This document shows, in pieces, positions 26,197 through 35,900 of a stretch of 64,000 nt of DNA. The number at the start of each line of letters is the position of its first letter. The first letter of the stretch is position 1. The notes under the pieces are model-generated. The model had not been told where the DNA came from. It did no database searches and worked only from the letters and a program-made list of their open reading frames with translations. Position numbers and translations under genes: made by a program. The DNA comes from Melioribacter roseus (lineage in GTDB: Bacteria > Bacteroidota > Ignavibacteria > Ignavibacteriales > Melioribacteraceae), in the NCBI GenBank assembly GCA_020724265.1, contig DYHH01000008.1, forward strand, positions 1 through 64,000, in the 5' to 3' direction.

Positions 26197-27550
26197 TTTC
26201 CGCTAACTTATTCCGTATTAAATCGGCAAGTTCATAATTTTTATTTTTTTTAGCGTCGGTTCTTAATGATATCAGCAGCTCAACAAGCTCATTTTCTTTT
26301 GAATCGCCAATTTGTTTTGATTCACTATCAAGCTTAACAATTCCCAAAACATTTTGTGCGGTTTTTTCTAGAAATAGTTTCACATCTTCATAAAACTTAA
26401 TATCAATGTTATCATTCTTAGCAATAACAGAGTTTACCGATCTGACAAAATCAAAAATTATCGCAACAGCTTGAGGAGAATTAAAATCATCATCCATACT
26501 ATTTTCAAATCCGAAATAGTACTTATCAAAATCAAAGTCAACATGATTCCCTTTTGTTTTCTTATCAATTTTTTCTTGAACGTGTTCTACTAGATTATTG
26601 ATTTTTTCCAATCCCTTTTTTGCAGATTCTAAAAGATCTTCACTGAAATTCAACGGACCTGCATAATGCGTTTGGCTGAAGAGAAGTCTGATTGCTTCCG
26701 CAGAATATTTTTTCAAAATTTCCCGTGCAGTAAAAAAATTACCGAGTGATTTAGACATCTTTTCATTTTGAATATTGAGAAAACCGAAATGTATCCAATA
26801 CTTCACAAATTGATGAGAAGTTGCTGCTTCACTTTGAGCAATTTCATTTTCGTGATGAGGAAAAATCAAATCATTCCCACCGGCATGAATATCAATAGTT
26901 TCTCCTAAATGTTTTGTGCTCATCGCAGAACATTCGATATGCCATCCTGGTCTTCCTTTTCCCCAGGGACTATCCCAAGCCGGTTCACCTTCTTTAGCTT
27001 TTTTCCATAAAGTAAAATCAAGCGGATTTTTCTTCTGATCATTTACTTCTATTCGGGATCCGGCAATCAATTCATCAATTTTTTTACCGCTTAATTTTCC
27101 ATATCCATCAAATTTGTTTACATCATAAAAAACATTACCCTCAATATTGTATGCAAAACCTTTCTTAATTAACGAGTCAATCATTCCTATAATTTCATCT
27201 ATATGTTCCGTTGCTCTGGGGAACAAATCGGCTTTTGCAATATTTAATAATTTTGTATCTTGGAGAAACGCATCTGCAAATTTCTCGGCAATTAACTTAG
27301 AATCGACTTTTTCCTCATTTGACTTTTTGATTATTTTGTCATCAATATCTGTAATGTTCATTATATATTTGACATTATATCCTTTATAGATCAGATACTT
27401 TCTGATAATATCCGCCATAATAAATGATCTTGCATTACCAATATGAAATAGATCATATACAGTTGGTCCGCAAACATACATTGAAACATTCGGCGGGTTA
27501 ATTGGTTCGAATTTTTCTTTAGTTTTGGTAAGCGTATTATAGATAATCAT
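26144..27550 (-). CDS. cysS: Cysteinyl-tRNA synthetase
   Basis: A 468-residue class I aminoacyl-tRNA synthetase that charges tRNA-Cys. The HIGH signature is FHIGNARSF (about 36-40); KMSKSLGN is near 263. The zinc ligands that select cysteine are visible: Cys in MYVCGPTVYD (about 27), WHIECSAMS (about 205) and GNDLIFPHHENE (His/Glu, about 230). The C-terminal DALR-type helical and anticodon parts follow at normal length. It is read leftwards with two small envelope genes directly behind. The divergent spacer to the cytochrome gene is 277 bases. Confidence 0.97.
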   Translation of the reverse strand: MIIYNTLTKTKEKFEPINPPNVSMYVCGPTVYDLFHIGNARSFIMADIIRKYLIYKGYNVKYIMNITDIDDKIIKKSNEEKVDSKLIAEKFADAFLQDTKLLNIAKADLFPRATEHIDEIIGMIDSLIKKGFAYNIEGNVFYDVNKFDGYGKLSGKKIDELIAGSRIEVNDQKKNPLDFTLWKKAKEGEPAWDSPWGKGRPGWHIECSAMSTKHLGETIDIHAGGNDLIFPHHENEIAQSEAATSHQFVKYWIHFGFLNIQNEKMSKSLGNFFTAREILKKYSAEAIRLLFSQTHYAGPLNFSEDLLESAKKGLEKINNLVEHVQEKIDKKTKGNHVDFDFDKYYFGFENSMDDDFNSPQAVAIIFDFVRSVNSVIAKNDNIDIKFYEDVKLFLEKTAQNVLGIVKLDSESKQIGDSKENELVELLISLRTDAKKNKNYELADLIRNKLAEIGFQLVDTKSGTSFKKK

Positions 27551-27745
27551 AAAGCCGTTTTTTTTTGATTAAAATATACTAATAGGTCTTACTTTATTCA
27601 AAAATAATTACTATATTAATCTAGTGGATAAGAGAGACTTATATCTTTTTATCCAAGTATCCTAAATTTTCTTAGATAAAAAAATCGATTGAATAGAATT
27701 CTTGAAAATTGGAAATTTGAAGAGCATTTTGGCAATTTTCGCATT

Positions 27746-27777
27746 TTTTAGCGAATAATAAGATGGTATTATCTTTG
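27746..27777 (+). promoter_or_regulatory. Candidate Bacteroidota-type promoter for the multihaem cytochrome
   Basis: TATCTTTG at 27770-27777 fits the TAnnTTTG -7 box, with TTTT (near TTTG) at 27746-27749 after a 20-base spacer. The box is about 50 bases before the ATG. The rest of the 277-base spacer (27551-27827) shows no further recognisable element except a strong Shine-Dalgarno sequence, AGGAGG at 27815-27820, seven bases before the ATG, consistent with high expression. Confidence 0.4.
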
Positions 27778-27827
27778 ATGTTTTCTAAACATAAATAAAC
27801 TCATTTCCCCAAACAGGAGGCAGTTAT

Positions 27828-29846
27828 ATGTTAAAAAACCTTACCATTTTACTGAGTACTGTGCTGTTGTTTTGTAGCCTAACAATGGCACAATCTCTAA
27901 AACTGGAAACCTACGGAGTTTCTCCCCGTATGATTACCTACGACCTCGTTGATGATTTCTTCGAGTATCCTTATAGCGGATTAACGAGTGTTGGTGTTGG
28001 TACTATGGTTTACTTAAAAGTATCAACAACCGGAAGCTTTACAAACCCGGTTTGGACAATGCCGGTTTCTCCGGCAGGCTCACAAACCACACTAAACAAT
28101 ACTTTAGCTGAAGGCAATAATGTTATTTACTTAAAATTCACTCCTGATAAAACAGGCAGGTATGTAATTGAATTTGGTGATAATGGAGTGACAGCAGAAA
28201 TTACTTTTAATTCAGCTATGTATTTAGGTGTTGATGGTGGCCCGGTTACATGTATGAATTGTCATAACAACTCACTTTATGGATTTATTGGAAACAAGTG
28301 GCAAGGAACCGGTCACTATTCAGATACTGAAAGAGCTTTTAATGGCGAACTCAGTTCACATTTCCGTGCAAGTTGTTTGCAATGCCATTCTACCGGATAT
28401 GATGCAAATCCAACGGCTGTAAACGGCGGGTTTGATGATTATCCTTTTGAATTCCCGGCTCAATTAGGACCCGGAGTTTGGGATCAATTAGTACAACAAT
28501 TCCCGGAAGCAATGGCTATGGCAAGAATTCAATGTGAAAGCTGCCATGGACCAGGTGGAAATCACTTAGGACAAACAGGCAACAATGCAATTGTTACAAA
28601 CCTTGATGCAGAAACTTGTGGTTACTGCCACGATCAAGGTTCGCATCACGTATTCCCGCAGCAATGGGATATTTCTGTCCATGCTACCGGACCAAATGTT
28701 GGTTATGCGGGCGGAAGAGCCGGTTGTGCTAACTGCCATAGTGGTTCAGGATTTGTAGCATGGGTTAAAGGCGGACAACAGCCGTTAGCTGCTGCACCAA
28801 GTGCAATACCAATTACATGTGCTACATGCCATGATCCTCATGACGCTTCAAACCATGCACAGCTTAGATTAGTTTCTGCAACACTTACTAATGGCTATAT
28901 TGTAGATTTAGGTAATGAAGGAAGATTGTGTATTACTTGTCACAAAGCTCGCAGAGACGGCGTTGATTATACTAATAATTATTTGAGAAATCTAAGCAGT
29001 CACTTTGGACCTCACTACAGCGGGCAAGGTGATGTATTGGTTGGTAAAAATGCTGTAACTTGGGGTTACAATGTGCCTACTTCTCCTCACCTTCAAGCAA
29101 TTGATAATGCTTGTGTTGGATGTCATATGGGACCAGGTCCACTTGATGAAGAAACACAAAAAGCATATATCGCAGGCGGACACACATTTGCTATGAGAAC
29201 ACCTGATGGTGTTGCTAACGTTGGCGTATGTACACCTTGCCACGGTGATGTCGGTGATGATTTTGATCAGAAAAAATTATACATAAACGGTATTGCAGAT
29301 CATGATGGCAATGGTATTGAAGAAGGATTACAAATAGAGGTGGACGGATTATTAGGTCAAATTTTTGAACTTCTGCCGAATGACGGCGCTAGTCGTGTTT
29401 TGATTACCGATTCTTCAGTAACACAAGTTCAAGCACAAGCTGCCTGGAACTATTTGTTAATTAAGACTGATAGATCACGGGGTATGCACAATCCCGAGTT
29501 TGCAGTTGAATTGTTGAAATTAACACTTGGTGTATTGAAAGGTGAAATCAGTGATGTTGCTCCAGAAGACGGACAAATTCCTGTATCATTTGAATTAGCT
29601 CAGAACTATCCAAATCCATTTAACCCATCAACTACAATCAGTTTCTCAATTCCTAAAGCAGGTGAAGTAACATTAACGATTTATGATGCTTTAGGTAAAG
29701 AAGTAACAAAATTGGTTGATGATCACATAGCTGCAGGAAGATATAATGTTGAGTGGAATGCTGCAAATAATGCTTCAGGTGTATACTTCTATAGAATTAC
29801 AACCAATGAAAATGTTCAAGTTAAGAAGATGGTTCTTGTAAAATAA
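27828..29846 (+). CDS. Secreted nonahaem cytochrome c with T9SS type A sorting domain
   Basis: A 672-residue exported protein: signal peptide (ILLSTVLLFCSLTMAQS), a beta-rich domain at about 20-130, then nine CxxCH haem-c sites at about residues 141, 182, 235, 263, 300, 330, 367, 428 and 468 (for example CMNCH, CESCH in a SCHGPGG context, CATCH, CVGCH, CTPCH). Extra His residues between them can serve as distal ligands. The C-terminus from about 590 (YPNPFNPSTTISFSIP to MVLVK) is a complete T9SS type A sorting domain, so the mature cytochrome should be released or anchored outside the outer membrane. Family resemblance is to c554/perCXXCH-type multihaem proteins. It has its own promoter candidate, a strong RBS and a terminator: a monocistronic unit. 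A role in extracellular electron transfer is inferred. Confidence 0.88.
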   Translation: MLKNLTILLSTVLLFCSLTMAQSLKLETYGVSPRMITYDLVDDFFEYPYSGLTSVGVGTMVYLKVSTTGSFTNPVWTMPVSPAGSQTTLNNTLAEGNNVIYLKFTPDKTGRYVIEFGDNGVTAEITFNSAMYLGVDGGPVTCMNCHNNSLYGFIGNKWQGTGHYSDTERAFNGELSSHFRASCLQCHSTGYDANPTAVNGGFDDYPFEFPAQLGPGVWDQLVQQFPEAMAMARIQCESCHGPGGNHLGQTGNNAIVTNLDAETCGYCHDQGSHHVFPQQWDISVHATGPNVGYAGGRAGCANCHSGSGFVAWVKGGQQPLAAAPSAIPITCATCHDPHDASNHAQLRLVSATLTNGYIVDLGNEGRLCITCHKARRDGVDYTNNYLRNLSSHFGPHYSGQGDVLVGKNAVTWGYNVPTSPHLQAIDNACVGCHMGPGPLDEETQKAYIAGGHTFAMRTPDGVANVGVCTPCHGDVGDDFDQKKLYINGIADHDGNGIEEGLQIEVDGLLGQIFELLPNDGASRVLITDSSVTQVQAQAAWNYLLIKTDRSRGMHNPEFAVELLKLTLGVLKGEISDVAPEDGQIPVSFELAQNYPNPFNPSTTISFSIPKAGEVTLTIYDALGKEVTKLVDDHIAAGRYNVEWNAANNASGVYFYRITTNENVQVKKMVLVK

Positions 29847-29877
29847 TTTTCTAGAACATTCTCTGTTTTTGTTATTG

Positions 29878-29906
29878 AGACCCGGTTTTGCCGGGTCTTT
29901 TTTTTT
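29878..29906 (+). terminator. Rho-independent terminator of the cytochrome gene
   Basis: Stem AGACCCGG (29878-29885) and CCGGGTCT (29891-29898) with a five-base loop TTTTG, followed by a run of nine T (29898-29906). It starts 32 bases after the cytochrome stop codon. Confidence 0.92.
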
Positions 29907-29952
29907 ATAAAGATTGGTCAATAGTCAATTAGAACAGCATATCGATCTGGTA

Positions 29953-30651
29953 CTATTTATTTAATTCAATTTCTCTAATTCCGAAGCCTGATGATGTTAC
30001 AAAGACTTCAAATTTTTTCGGCTTACCGGTAAGTTGATAAGCTGCATTTCCATAGACAGTATTAACGAATGGCATTTTATGACCGACATCATATAAAATA
30101 TTCCATAAAAAATCTTCTTCATCTTGAATTAAGGAATGAACAGTCGGTGAAATTGAAATTTCTTCCTCTGTCTTGATGAATCTACCGCGAACCCTGTTCA
30201 GTCTATACCGGCTATGCAGACCTAAAAAGTTCATGTAATCAGACCACTTCAGGATATCTCCTTCAATCATCCATTGATCGCCGGCAATTTCGAATTTGTA
30301 ATAATTTGTTTTACCATCTTTTAAAAATTCTTCTAAAAAAAGATTACAACGTTGTTCGGAAATAGGTTGTATTTCTACAAACGCAACTTTTTCTTCATAA
30401 GTAAAATTATGATATGCGATAAAAAAGAATCCTAGGAAAAGCAGCATCCCACCAACTGCAATAAGCAGCAGCATCGAGATTAAATTTCTACTACTTCCTA
30501 ATAGACCGGGGATTTTCTTTTCTTCTTTACCAACTAATTTCAAAATTCGTCTTTTAAGAAAAACCATCAATGAAAATATCCCAATAAGAATTCCTGCCAA
30601 TCCGATTACTATAACCAGGTTGGGATTTAAGACATCAAAAGGGTTAAACAT
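29953..30651 (-). CDS. Membrane protein of unknown function with two N-terminal helices
   Basis: A 232-residue protein with hydrophobic helices at about 13-33 (NLVIVIGLAGILIGIFSLMV) and 55-80 (LISMLLLIAVGGMLLFLGFF), joined by a basic cytosolic loop. The rest (about 85-232) is a soluble domain ending in a strand-rich part (RRGRFIKTEEEISISPTVHSL in outline) and should face the periplasm. No family was recognised. It lies 61 bases after rluD on the same strand and may be the last gene of the long ileS operon. Confidence 0.55.
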   Translation of the reverse strand: MFNPFDVLNPNLVIVIGLAGILIGIFSLMVFLKRRILKLVGKEEKKIPGLLGSSRNLISMLLLIAVGGMLLFLGFFFIAYHNFTYEEKVAFVEIQPISEQRCNLFLEEFLKDGKTNYYKFEIAGDQWMIEGDILKWSDYMNFLGLHSRYRLNRVRGRFIKTEEEISISPTVHSLIQDEEDFLWNILYDVGHKMPFVNTVYGNAAYQLTGKPKKFEVFVTSSGFGIREIELNK

Positions 30652-30712
30652 ATTAGTTCTCTTTTGTAAATAATGTTAAAATATAGGAAAGATTTGTAAA
30701 ATAAACTTTCTT

Positions 30713-31699
30713 TTACGAACGTAGTTTTTCAATGAGTGTCTGCATATCCGCAGGAAGTTCTGAATCAATAAAAACTTTTTCTTTTTTTACCGGGTGGAAG
30801 AATCCTAATGTTTTTGCGTGCAGTGCTTGTCTCGGCATTATTTCCAACAAATTATGAACTCTTGATTTCATTTTGGGAAGACTGCTTCCATAAACAATCA
30901 CTCTTCCGCCATAAGTCGGATCTCCAAAAATAGGATGGTTTATATGGGACATATGAACACGTATTTGATGAGTCCTACCGGTTTTTAATTTTAGTTTTAG
31001 AAGTGAAGCAAATTCAAATTCTTCAATAACCTCATAATAGGTATGCGCATGCTTGCCTTCATTCTCGCTAACAGAAAAAATCTTGCGGTCTCTTTTACTT
31101 CGGGCAATATTTCCTATTATTTCACCGGTACTATTTTTGAAAATGCCCCAGCAAACAGCCCAATATTCTCTATCAATTGAATGATCGGCAAATTGTTTTG
31201 CTAATTTTGCATGAACATTTTCGTCCTTTGCAATAAGTAATAACCCGCTGGTATCTTTATCAATTCTATGAATTATACCGGGACGAACATGGTCATCTTC
31301 ATTATAATCACTTAATTTATTGGTGTAATGCAATAGTGCATTAACTAGTGTACCGGAATAATTACCGAGTGCGGGATGTGCAACCATGCCAGGAGGTTTA
31401 TTTACAATTAATAAATAATCATCTTCATACTTGATATCAAGAGGAATTTCTTCCGGATCAATATGTTCGGGACGAGGAGAGACAGGAATTCTTACTTCAA
31501 TTAAATCTCCCGGTACAACCAAATAATTTGGTTTTACCGTCTTGTTATTAACCGTAACCAAATCTGCTTTAATTAATTTTTGAATTTTCGATCGAGTGGA
31601 ATTTTCAATTGAGTTTGCGAGGTATGTATCTATACGTTCCTTTTTTTTACCGTTGGTAATCTCGTATCTAAATATTTTTTCCGATATCAGTTTGCTCAT
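30713..31699 (-). CDS. rluD: RluA/RluD-family 23S rRNA pseudouridine synthase
   Basis: A 328-residue enzyme that isomerises uridines in rRNA. An S4 RNA-binding domain occupies about residues 15-75 (RIDTYLANSIENSTRSKIQK), and the catalytic domain carries the motif HRIDKDTSGLLLIAK with the nucleophilic Asp near 145, followed by the conserved K-T-G-R-T-H-Q-I-R-V-H stretch near 240. S4 plus this length fits RluD (helix 69 sites), though RluC cannot be excluded without alignment. Its start overlaps the end of lspA by 32 bases. The same lspA-rluD-like pair (lspA-ylyB) occurs in Bacillus. Confidence 0.88.
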   Translation of the reverse strand: MSKLISEKIFRYEITNGKKKERIDTYLANSIENSTRSKIQKLIKADLVTVNNKTVKPNYLVVPGDLIEVRIPVSPRPEHIDPEEIPLDIKYEDDYLLIVNKPPGMVAHPALGNYSGTLVNALLHYTNKLSDYNEDDHVRPGIIHRIDKDTSGLLLIAKDENVHAKLAKQFADHSIDREYWAVCWGIFKNSTGEIIGNIARSKRDRKIFSVSENEGKHAHTYYEVIEEFEFASLLKLKLKTGRTHQIRVHMSHINHPIFGDPTYGGRVIVYGSSLPKMKSRVHNLLEIMPRQALHAKTLGFFHPVKKEKVFIDSELPADMQTLIEKLRS

Positions 31700-32300
31700 C
31701 TTTTACCGTTTCAATTGGTTCGACTTTTGCGGGTTCAACCTTATCTTCATCTTTAGATTTATCATAAATTTTACCGTGGAATATCAGCATTAAAATAACA
31801 CCTATAGTAACGGATGCATCGGCTACATTAAAAATAGGCCAAGTTTCGTATGTTTTACCAAACAGTGTAAAATCCCAAAATTCCACTTGAAAAAAATCTA
31901 CAACTTTACCGTACATCAAAGGCGCATACCCGTAAAACACACCGTAGAAAGCTCGGTCGATAAAGTTTCCTATTGCTCCGCCAAGTATTAGAGCTAATGA
32001 CAATCGATTAATTAAAGATTCATGTCGAATTTTATAAATATAATAGATCAACCCGATTGAAGCGATAAGAGAAAATAAGGATAGAAAAAATTTGGAATTT
32101 ATACCTACATTAATACCGAAAGCCATACCGGGATTTTCTACAAATGTAAGTCGAAAAAAATCACCGATAACTGATATACTTTCGCCGAGATTCATTCCAT
32201 TAACCTTGATATTAAGGAACGGAATTGAAAATCCCTTTACAAAGAGTTTTGAAACCTGATCTAAAATAACTATCGATAGCGAAACGTATAAGACTCTCAA
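31668..32300 (-). CDS. lspA: Lipoprotein signal peptidase (signal peptidase II)
   Basis: A 210-residue inner-membrane aspartyl peptidase that removes lipoprotein signal peptides. Four membrane helices are visible. The two catalytic Asp residues lie in GGAIGNFIDR and FNVADASVTIGV. It is longer than the usual 150-170 residues: a charged tail after helix 4 (KSKDEDKVEPAKVEPIETV) adds about 35 residues, and the loop with FYGVFYGYAPLMYGKVVDF is extended. Lipoprotein genes elsewhere in the window (18361, 17567, 23634, 49321) would be clients. It lies between the DksA-like gene and rluD. Confidence 0.93.
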   Translation of the reverse strand: MRVLYVSLSIVILDQVSKLFVKGFSIPFLNIKVNGMNLGESISVIGDFFRLTFVENPGMAFGINVGINSKFFLSLFSLIASIGLIYYIYKIRHESLINRLSLALILGGAIGNFIDRAFYGVFYGYAPLMYGKVVDFFQVEFWDFTLFGKTYETWPIFNVADASVTIGVILMLIFHGKIYDKSKDEDKVEPAKVEPIETVKDEQTDIGKNI

Positions 32301-32319
32301 ACTTTTTAGCTTCCCCCTT

Positions 32320-32976
32320 TTACTTTCCTTGCATTTTTTGCTTAACCTGCAGGCAATGCTGCGTATGCGGCACGGCTTTCAATCTTTCCTTTGGAATAAG
32401 CGGACAGGTTGCACAAAGATTCTGCGGTTCATCAATACATTCAACACAAATGCCATAAGAACCGTTTTCAATCCTCTGAAGAGCTTCTTCAAGGTAAGTA
32501 AGAAATTTATTCTCTCTTTGTGCCCATAGGTACAATTTTTCGCGTTCCATAGCATCGGTTCCTTGTTCTGCCATATGCAGGGAATAAGGAGAGCTTTCGT
32601 TTACATACTGACCAGTTGTCGGATCCATCATTTGCTCTTTAAGAGATTGAAGTTGTTCGATAATTTCATCTCTCTTAACAAGGATAATATCCTTAAATTC
32701 TTCCAGATCCTTTTTAGGGTATCCCTTTATTTTTTTAACAACTTTTTTGGGTGATAAAATTTCAACCTCTTTAACAACTTTTGTCTTTTTTGAAGCAGTT
32801 TTTGTGTTTACTGATTTTTTTGCAACTGTTTTCTTAGCAGTTGTTTTTTTAACAGCTGTTTTCTTTGCAACAGGTTTAGCTTTTGCTGCAGTTTTTTTAG
32901 GAGCCGTTTTCTTCTTCGCAGCAGTTTTTGAAGTTTTCGTGCTCGTTTTTTTTACGGTCTTTTTTGCAATTCCCAT
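32320..32976 (-). CDS. DksA/TraR-family zinc-finger protein with a histone-H1-like Lys/Ala-rich N-terminal tail
   Basis: A 218-residue protein. Residues 1-75 are almost only Lys, Ala, Thr, Pro and Val (KKTAAKKTAPKK-type repeats), as in H1-like DNA-binding tails. Residues about 90-170 are the DksA coiled coil (DLEEFKDIILVKRDEIIEQL). The zinc region near 175-210 is altered: GICVEC is followed by an insert with a second CxxC (LCATCPL), and the last CxxC of DksA is reduced to one Cys (TQHCLQVK). DksA-like proteins bind RNA polymerase through the secondary channel; the tail suggests nucleic-acid binding. In Bacillus the DksA-like ylyA holds the same place between ileS and lspA. Confidence 0.82.
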   Translation of the reverse strand: MGIAKKTVKKTSTKTSKTAAKKKTAPKKTAAKAKPVAKKTAVKKTTAKKTVAKKSVNTKTASKKTKVVKEVEILSPKKVVKKIKGYPKKDLEEFKDIILVKRDEIIEQLQSLKEQMMDPTTGQYVNESSPYSLHMAEQGTDAMEREKLYLWAQRENKFLTYLEEALQRIENGSYGICVECIDEPQNLCATCPLIPKERLKAVPHTQHCLQVKQKMQGK

Positions 32977-32996
32977 TTTAGTCCTCCCGCAATAAA

Positions 32997-35900
32997 TTAC
33001 TCTTTTGCTTTTACAATTGAAATCTTACACTTGTAATCGCCGATGTCCCAGTTTTCCGAAAAGCCGTTTTCGGAAATTCCGGATATTAACTCATTTGCAA
33101 GCGTTTCACGAGTTATATAGTCCGAAAATTGGATTATATATTTAATGAATTTTTCGTCGGATTCATAGAAAATTCGGATTTTATCAATAACGTCAAAATC
33201 AGCATCTTTTCTCATATTTTGCACTCTATTAACAAATTCTCGTGCATATCCTTCTGCAATTAAATCATCGGTTAATTCAGTATCAATACCAACAGTAACA
33301 CCCTCCTCACTTTCAACTAACCAGCCTTCAATTTCCGTGCTGATTATATCAACATCATCTAAAGTTAATTTGACGCCACTTCCATCAATATTAATTTCAA
33401 GTTCTTTATCGTTCTCAAGTTTTGCTATATCTTCTTTTCCGAATTTAGCGATTTCAGCTGCCAAATTTTTCATCAACTTACCATATTTAGGACCAAGAGA
33501 TTTAAAGTTAGCTTTTGCCGATTTATTAACTATCCCGGAATCATCTTCCAGCACTTGAAGTTCTTTTATATTAACTTCTTCAAGAATTACTTCCTTCATT
33601 TGTTCAACTGCTTCTCTTTGCGATGCATTAACCGAAACAATAATTTTCTTTAACGGCTGTCTAACTTTTAAATTATTTTTTGCTCTCATCGAGCGTGTTA
33701 AATAAACAACACGTTGAGCAATATCCATCTTCTGCTCAAGTAATTCATCATGATATTCGATATTCGGGAATTCTACAAGATGAACGGATTCATATTTTTC
33801 ATTGCTTGTTGTCTTATTCAAATTCTGATAAATTTCTTCGGTTAAGAAAGGAGCAAAAGGTGAAGCTAATTTCACTACAGTTGCAAGACATTCATATAAT
33901 GTTTGATAAGCCGAAAGTTTGTTTTCATTCATTTCCGATTTCCAGAAACGGCGGCGGCTTCTTCTAACATACCAATTAGATAATTGATCAATTGAAAATT
34001 CCGAAACTTCACGGGCAGCTTTTGTAACTTCATAATTTTCCATAAAGCTTTCGTATTCTTTAACCAAAGAACCGAGTTTGGAAATTATCCATCGATCAAT
34101 TTCAGGTCTCTTTTCGTAAGGGATAATCTCTTCAGAAAAATCAAACTTATCTATGTTTGCATAAAGTGCGAAAAAGGAATACGTGTTAAGTAAAGTTCCG
34201 AAGAATTTTCTCTGCACTTCAACAATTCCCTCTTCATCAAATAAAGTAGGTTTCCAAGGAGGACTTGTAGTTACTAAATACCATCTTGTTGCATCGGCTC
34301 CGTATTTGTCAAACAATTCAAAAGGATCAACAGTATTTCCTTTTGATTTCGACATCTTCATTCCGTTCTTATCAAGTATCAGTTCGTTAACAATAAGATT
34401 CTTATAAGCGACATTATCAAAGAGCATAGTTGCAATAGCATGCATAGTATAGAACCAACCGCGCGTTTGATCAATTCCTTCGCAAATAAAATCGGCTGGG
34501 AAATTCTTTTCGAACCATTCTTTATTTTCAAAAGGATAATGATATTGAGCAAACGGCATAGCACCTGAATCAAACCAAACATCTATCAATTCAGGGGTTC
34601 TTGTAAAAAGTTTTCCATTTTTCTCAAACTTAACTTCATCAACAAATGGTCGATGCAAATCAATTTCTTCGTCTTTCAATTCGGTAACATTAATTTTCTT
34701 ACCATCACGTTCAATGAAACCTTCTTTAAGCTCAACAATACTACCAACAGCAAACATATCACCATCTTCAGAAACCCAAATTGGGAGCGGGGTTGCCCAG
34801 AATCTATCGCGTGATAAAGCCCAATCTTTATTTTCTTCAAGCCAATTACCAAATCTGCCGCTTCCAACTTCAGGTGGATGCCATCCAATGGTTTTGTTTA
34901 ATTCTACCATTCTACCGGCAATTTGAGTTGTTCGTATAAACCAAGATTCGCGTGCATAATAAATTATCGGAACATTGTCGAAACGCCAACTAAACGGGTA
35001 AGAGTGAACAATAGTTTCTTTTTTATAAAGCTGACCTCTTTCACGAAGCAATTTTATTATACCTTCATCGGCATCTTTAACAAATTGTCCTGAAAAATCA
35101 GATACTTCGGAAGTAAATCTTCCTCCTCTATCAACCGGTTGAGCGAAAGGCAAATCATATTTTTTTGAAATCTCGTAGTCATCTGCACCAAATGCAGGAG
35201 CAATATGAACTATACCGGAACCATCTTCTGTACTTACGAAATCTGCTTCAACGACATAACATGCTTTCTTATCATATTTTACATAATTAAATAACTGTTC
35301 GTATTCTTGCCCGGCTAATTTTTTTCCTTTGTATTCGGAAATTATTTCATATTCATTCCGGATTACTTCTAATCGTTCTTTTGCAAGAATTAAATATGCA
35401 TCATCAGTTTTAATTTTTACATAATCGATATCGGGACCAACGGCAAGCCCAACGTTAGAGATTAATGTCCAGGGGGTTGTTGTCCAAACCAAGAAATATG
35501 TATCCCCTTCTCTGGTTAATTCAGATTCTTTTAATTTCAGTACGACATAAACCGAAGGGTCTTTTGTTTCACGGTAACCAAGCGCTAATTCATGAGACGA
35601 GAGAGGAGTTTCCGCTTTAGGATCTTGAGGAACAATTTTATAATCTTTGTAAATCAAACCCTTATCAAAAAGTGTTTTCAATGCCCACCAAACCGATTCG
35701 ATATAATTATTTGTACAAGTAACATAGGCATCATCAAGATTAACCCAGTAACCCATACGGGTTGTCATTTTTTCCCAAAGATCAAGATAGGTAAAGACAG
35801 ATTCGCGGCAGGCAGCATTATATTTATCAACACCATAAACCGGGATTTCACTTTTGCTTTTTATACCGAGACTTTTTTCAACTTCAATTTCAACCGGTAG

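Noticed and set aside
32747-32995. Plus-strand frame of 82 residues, Phe/Val/Ala-rich and looking like a membrane protein
   Set aside because: It is the antisense of the Lys/Ala-rich tail codons of the DksA-like gene, which gives Phe/Val/Leu by base composition. Overlap with a well-identified gene and no start signal.
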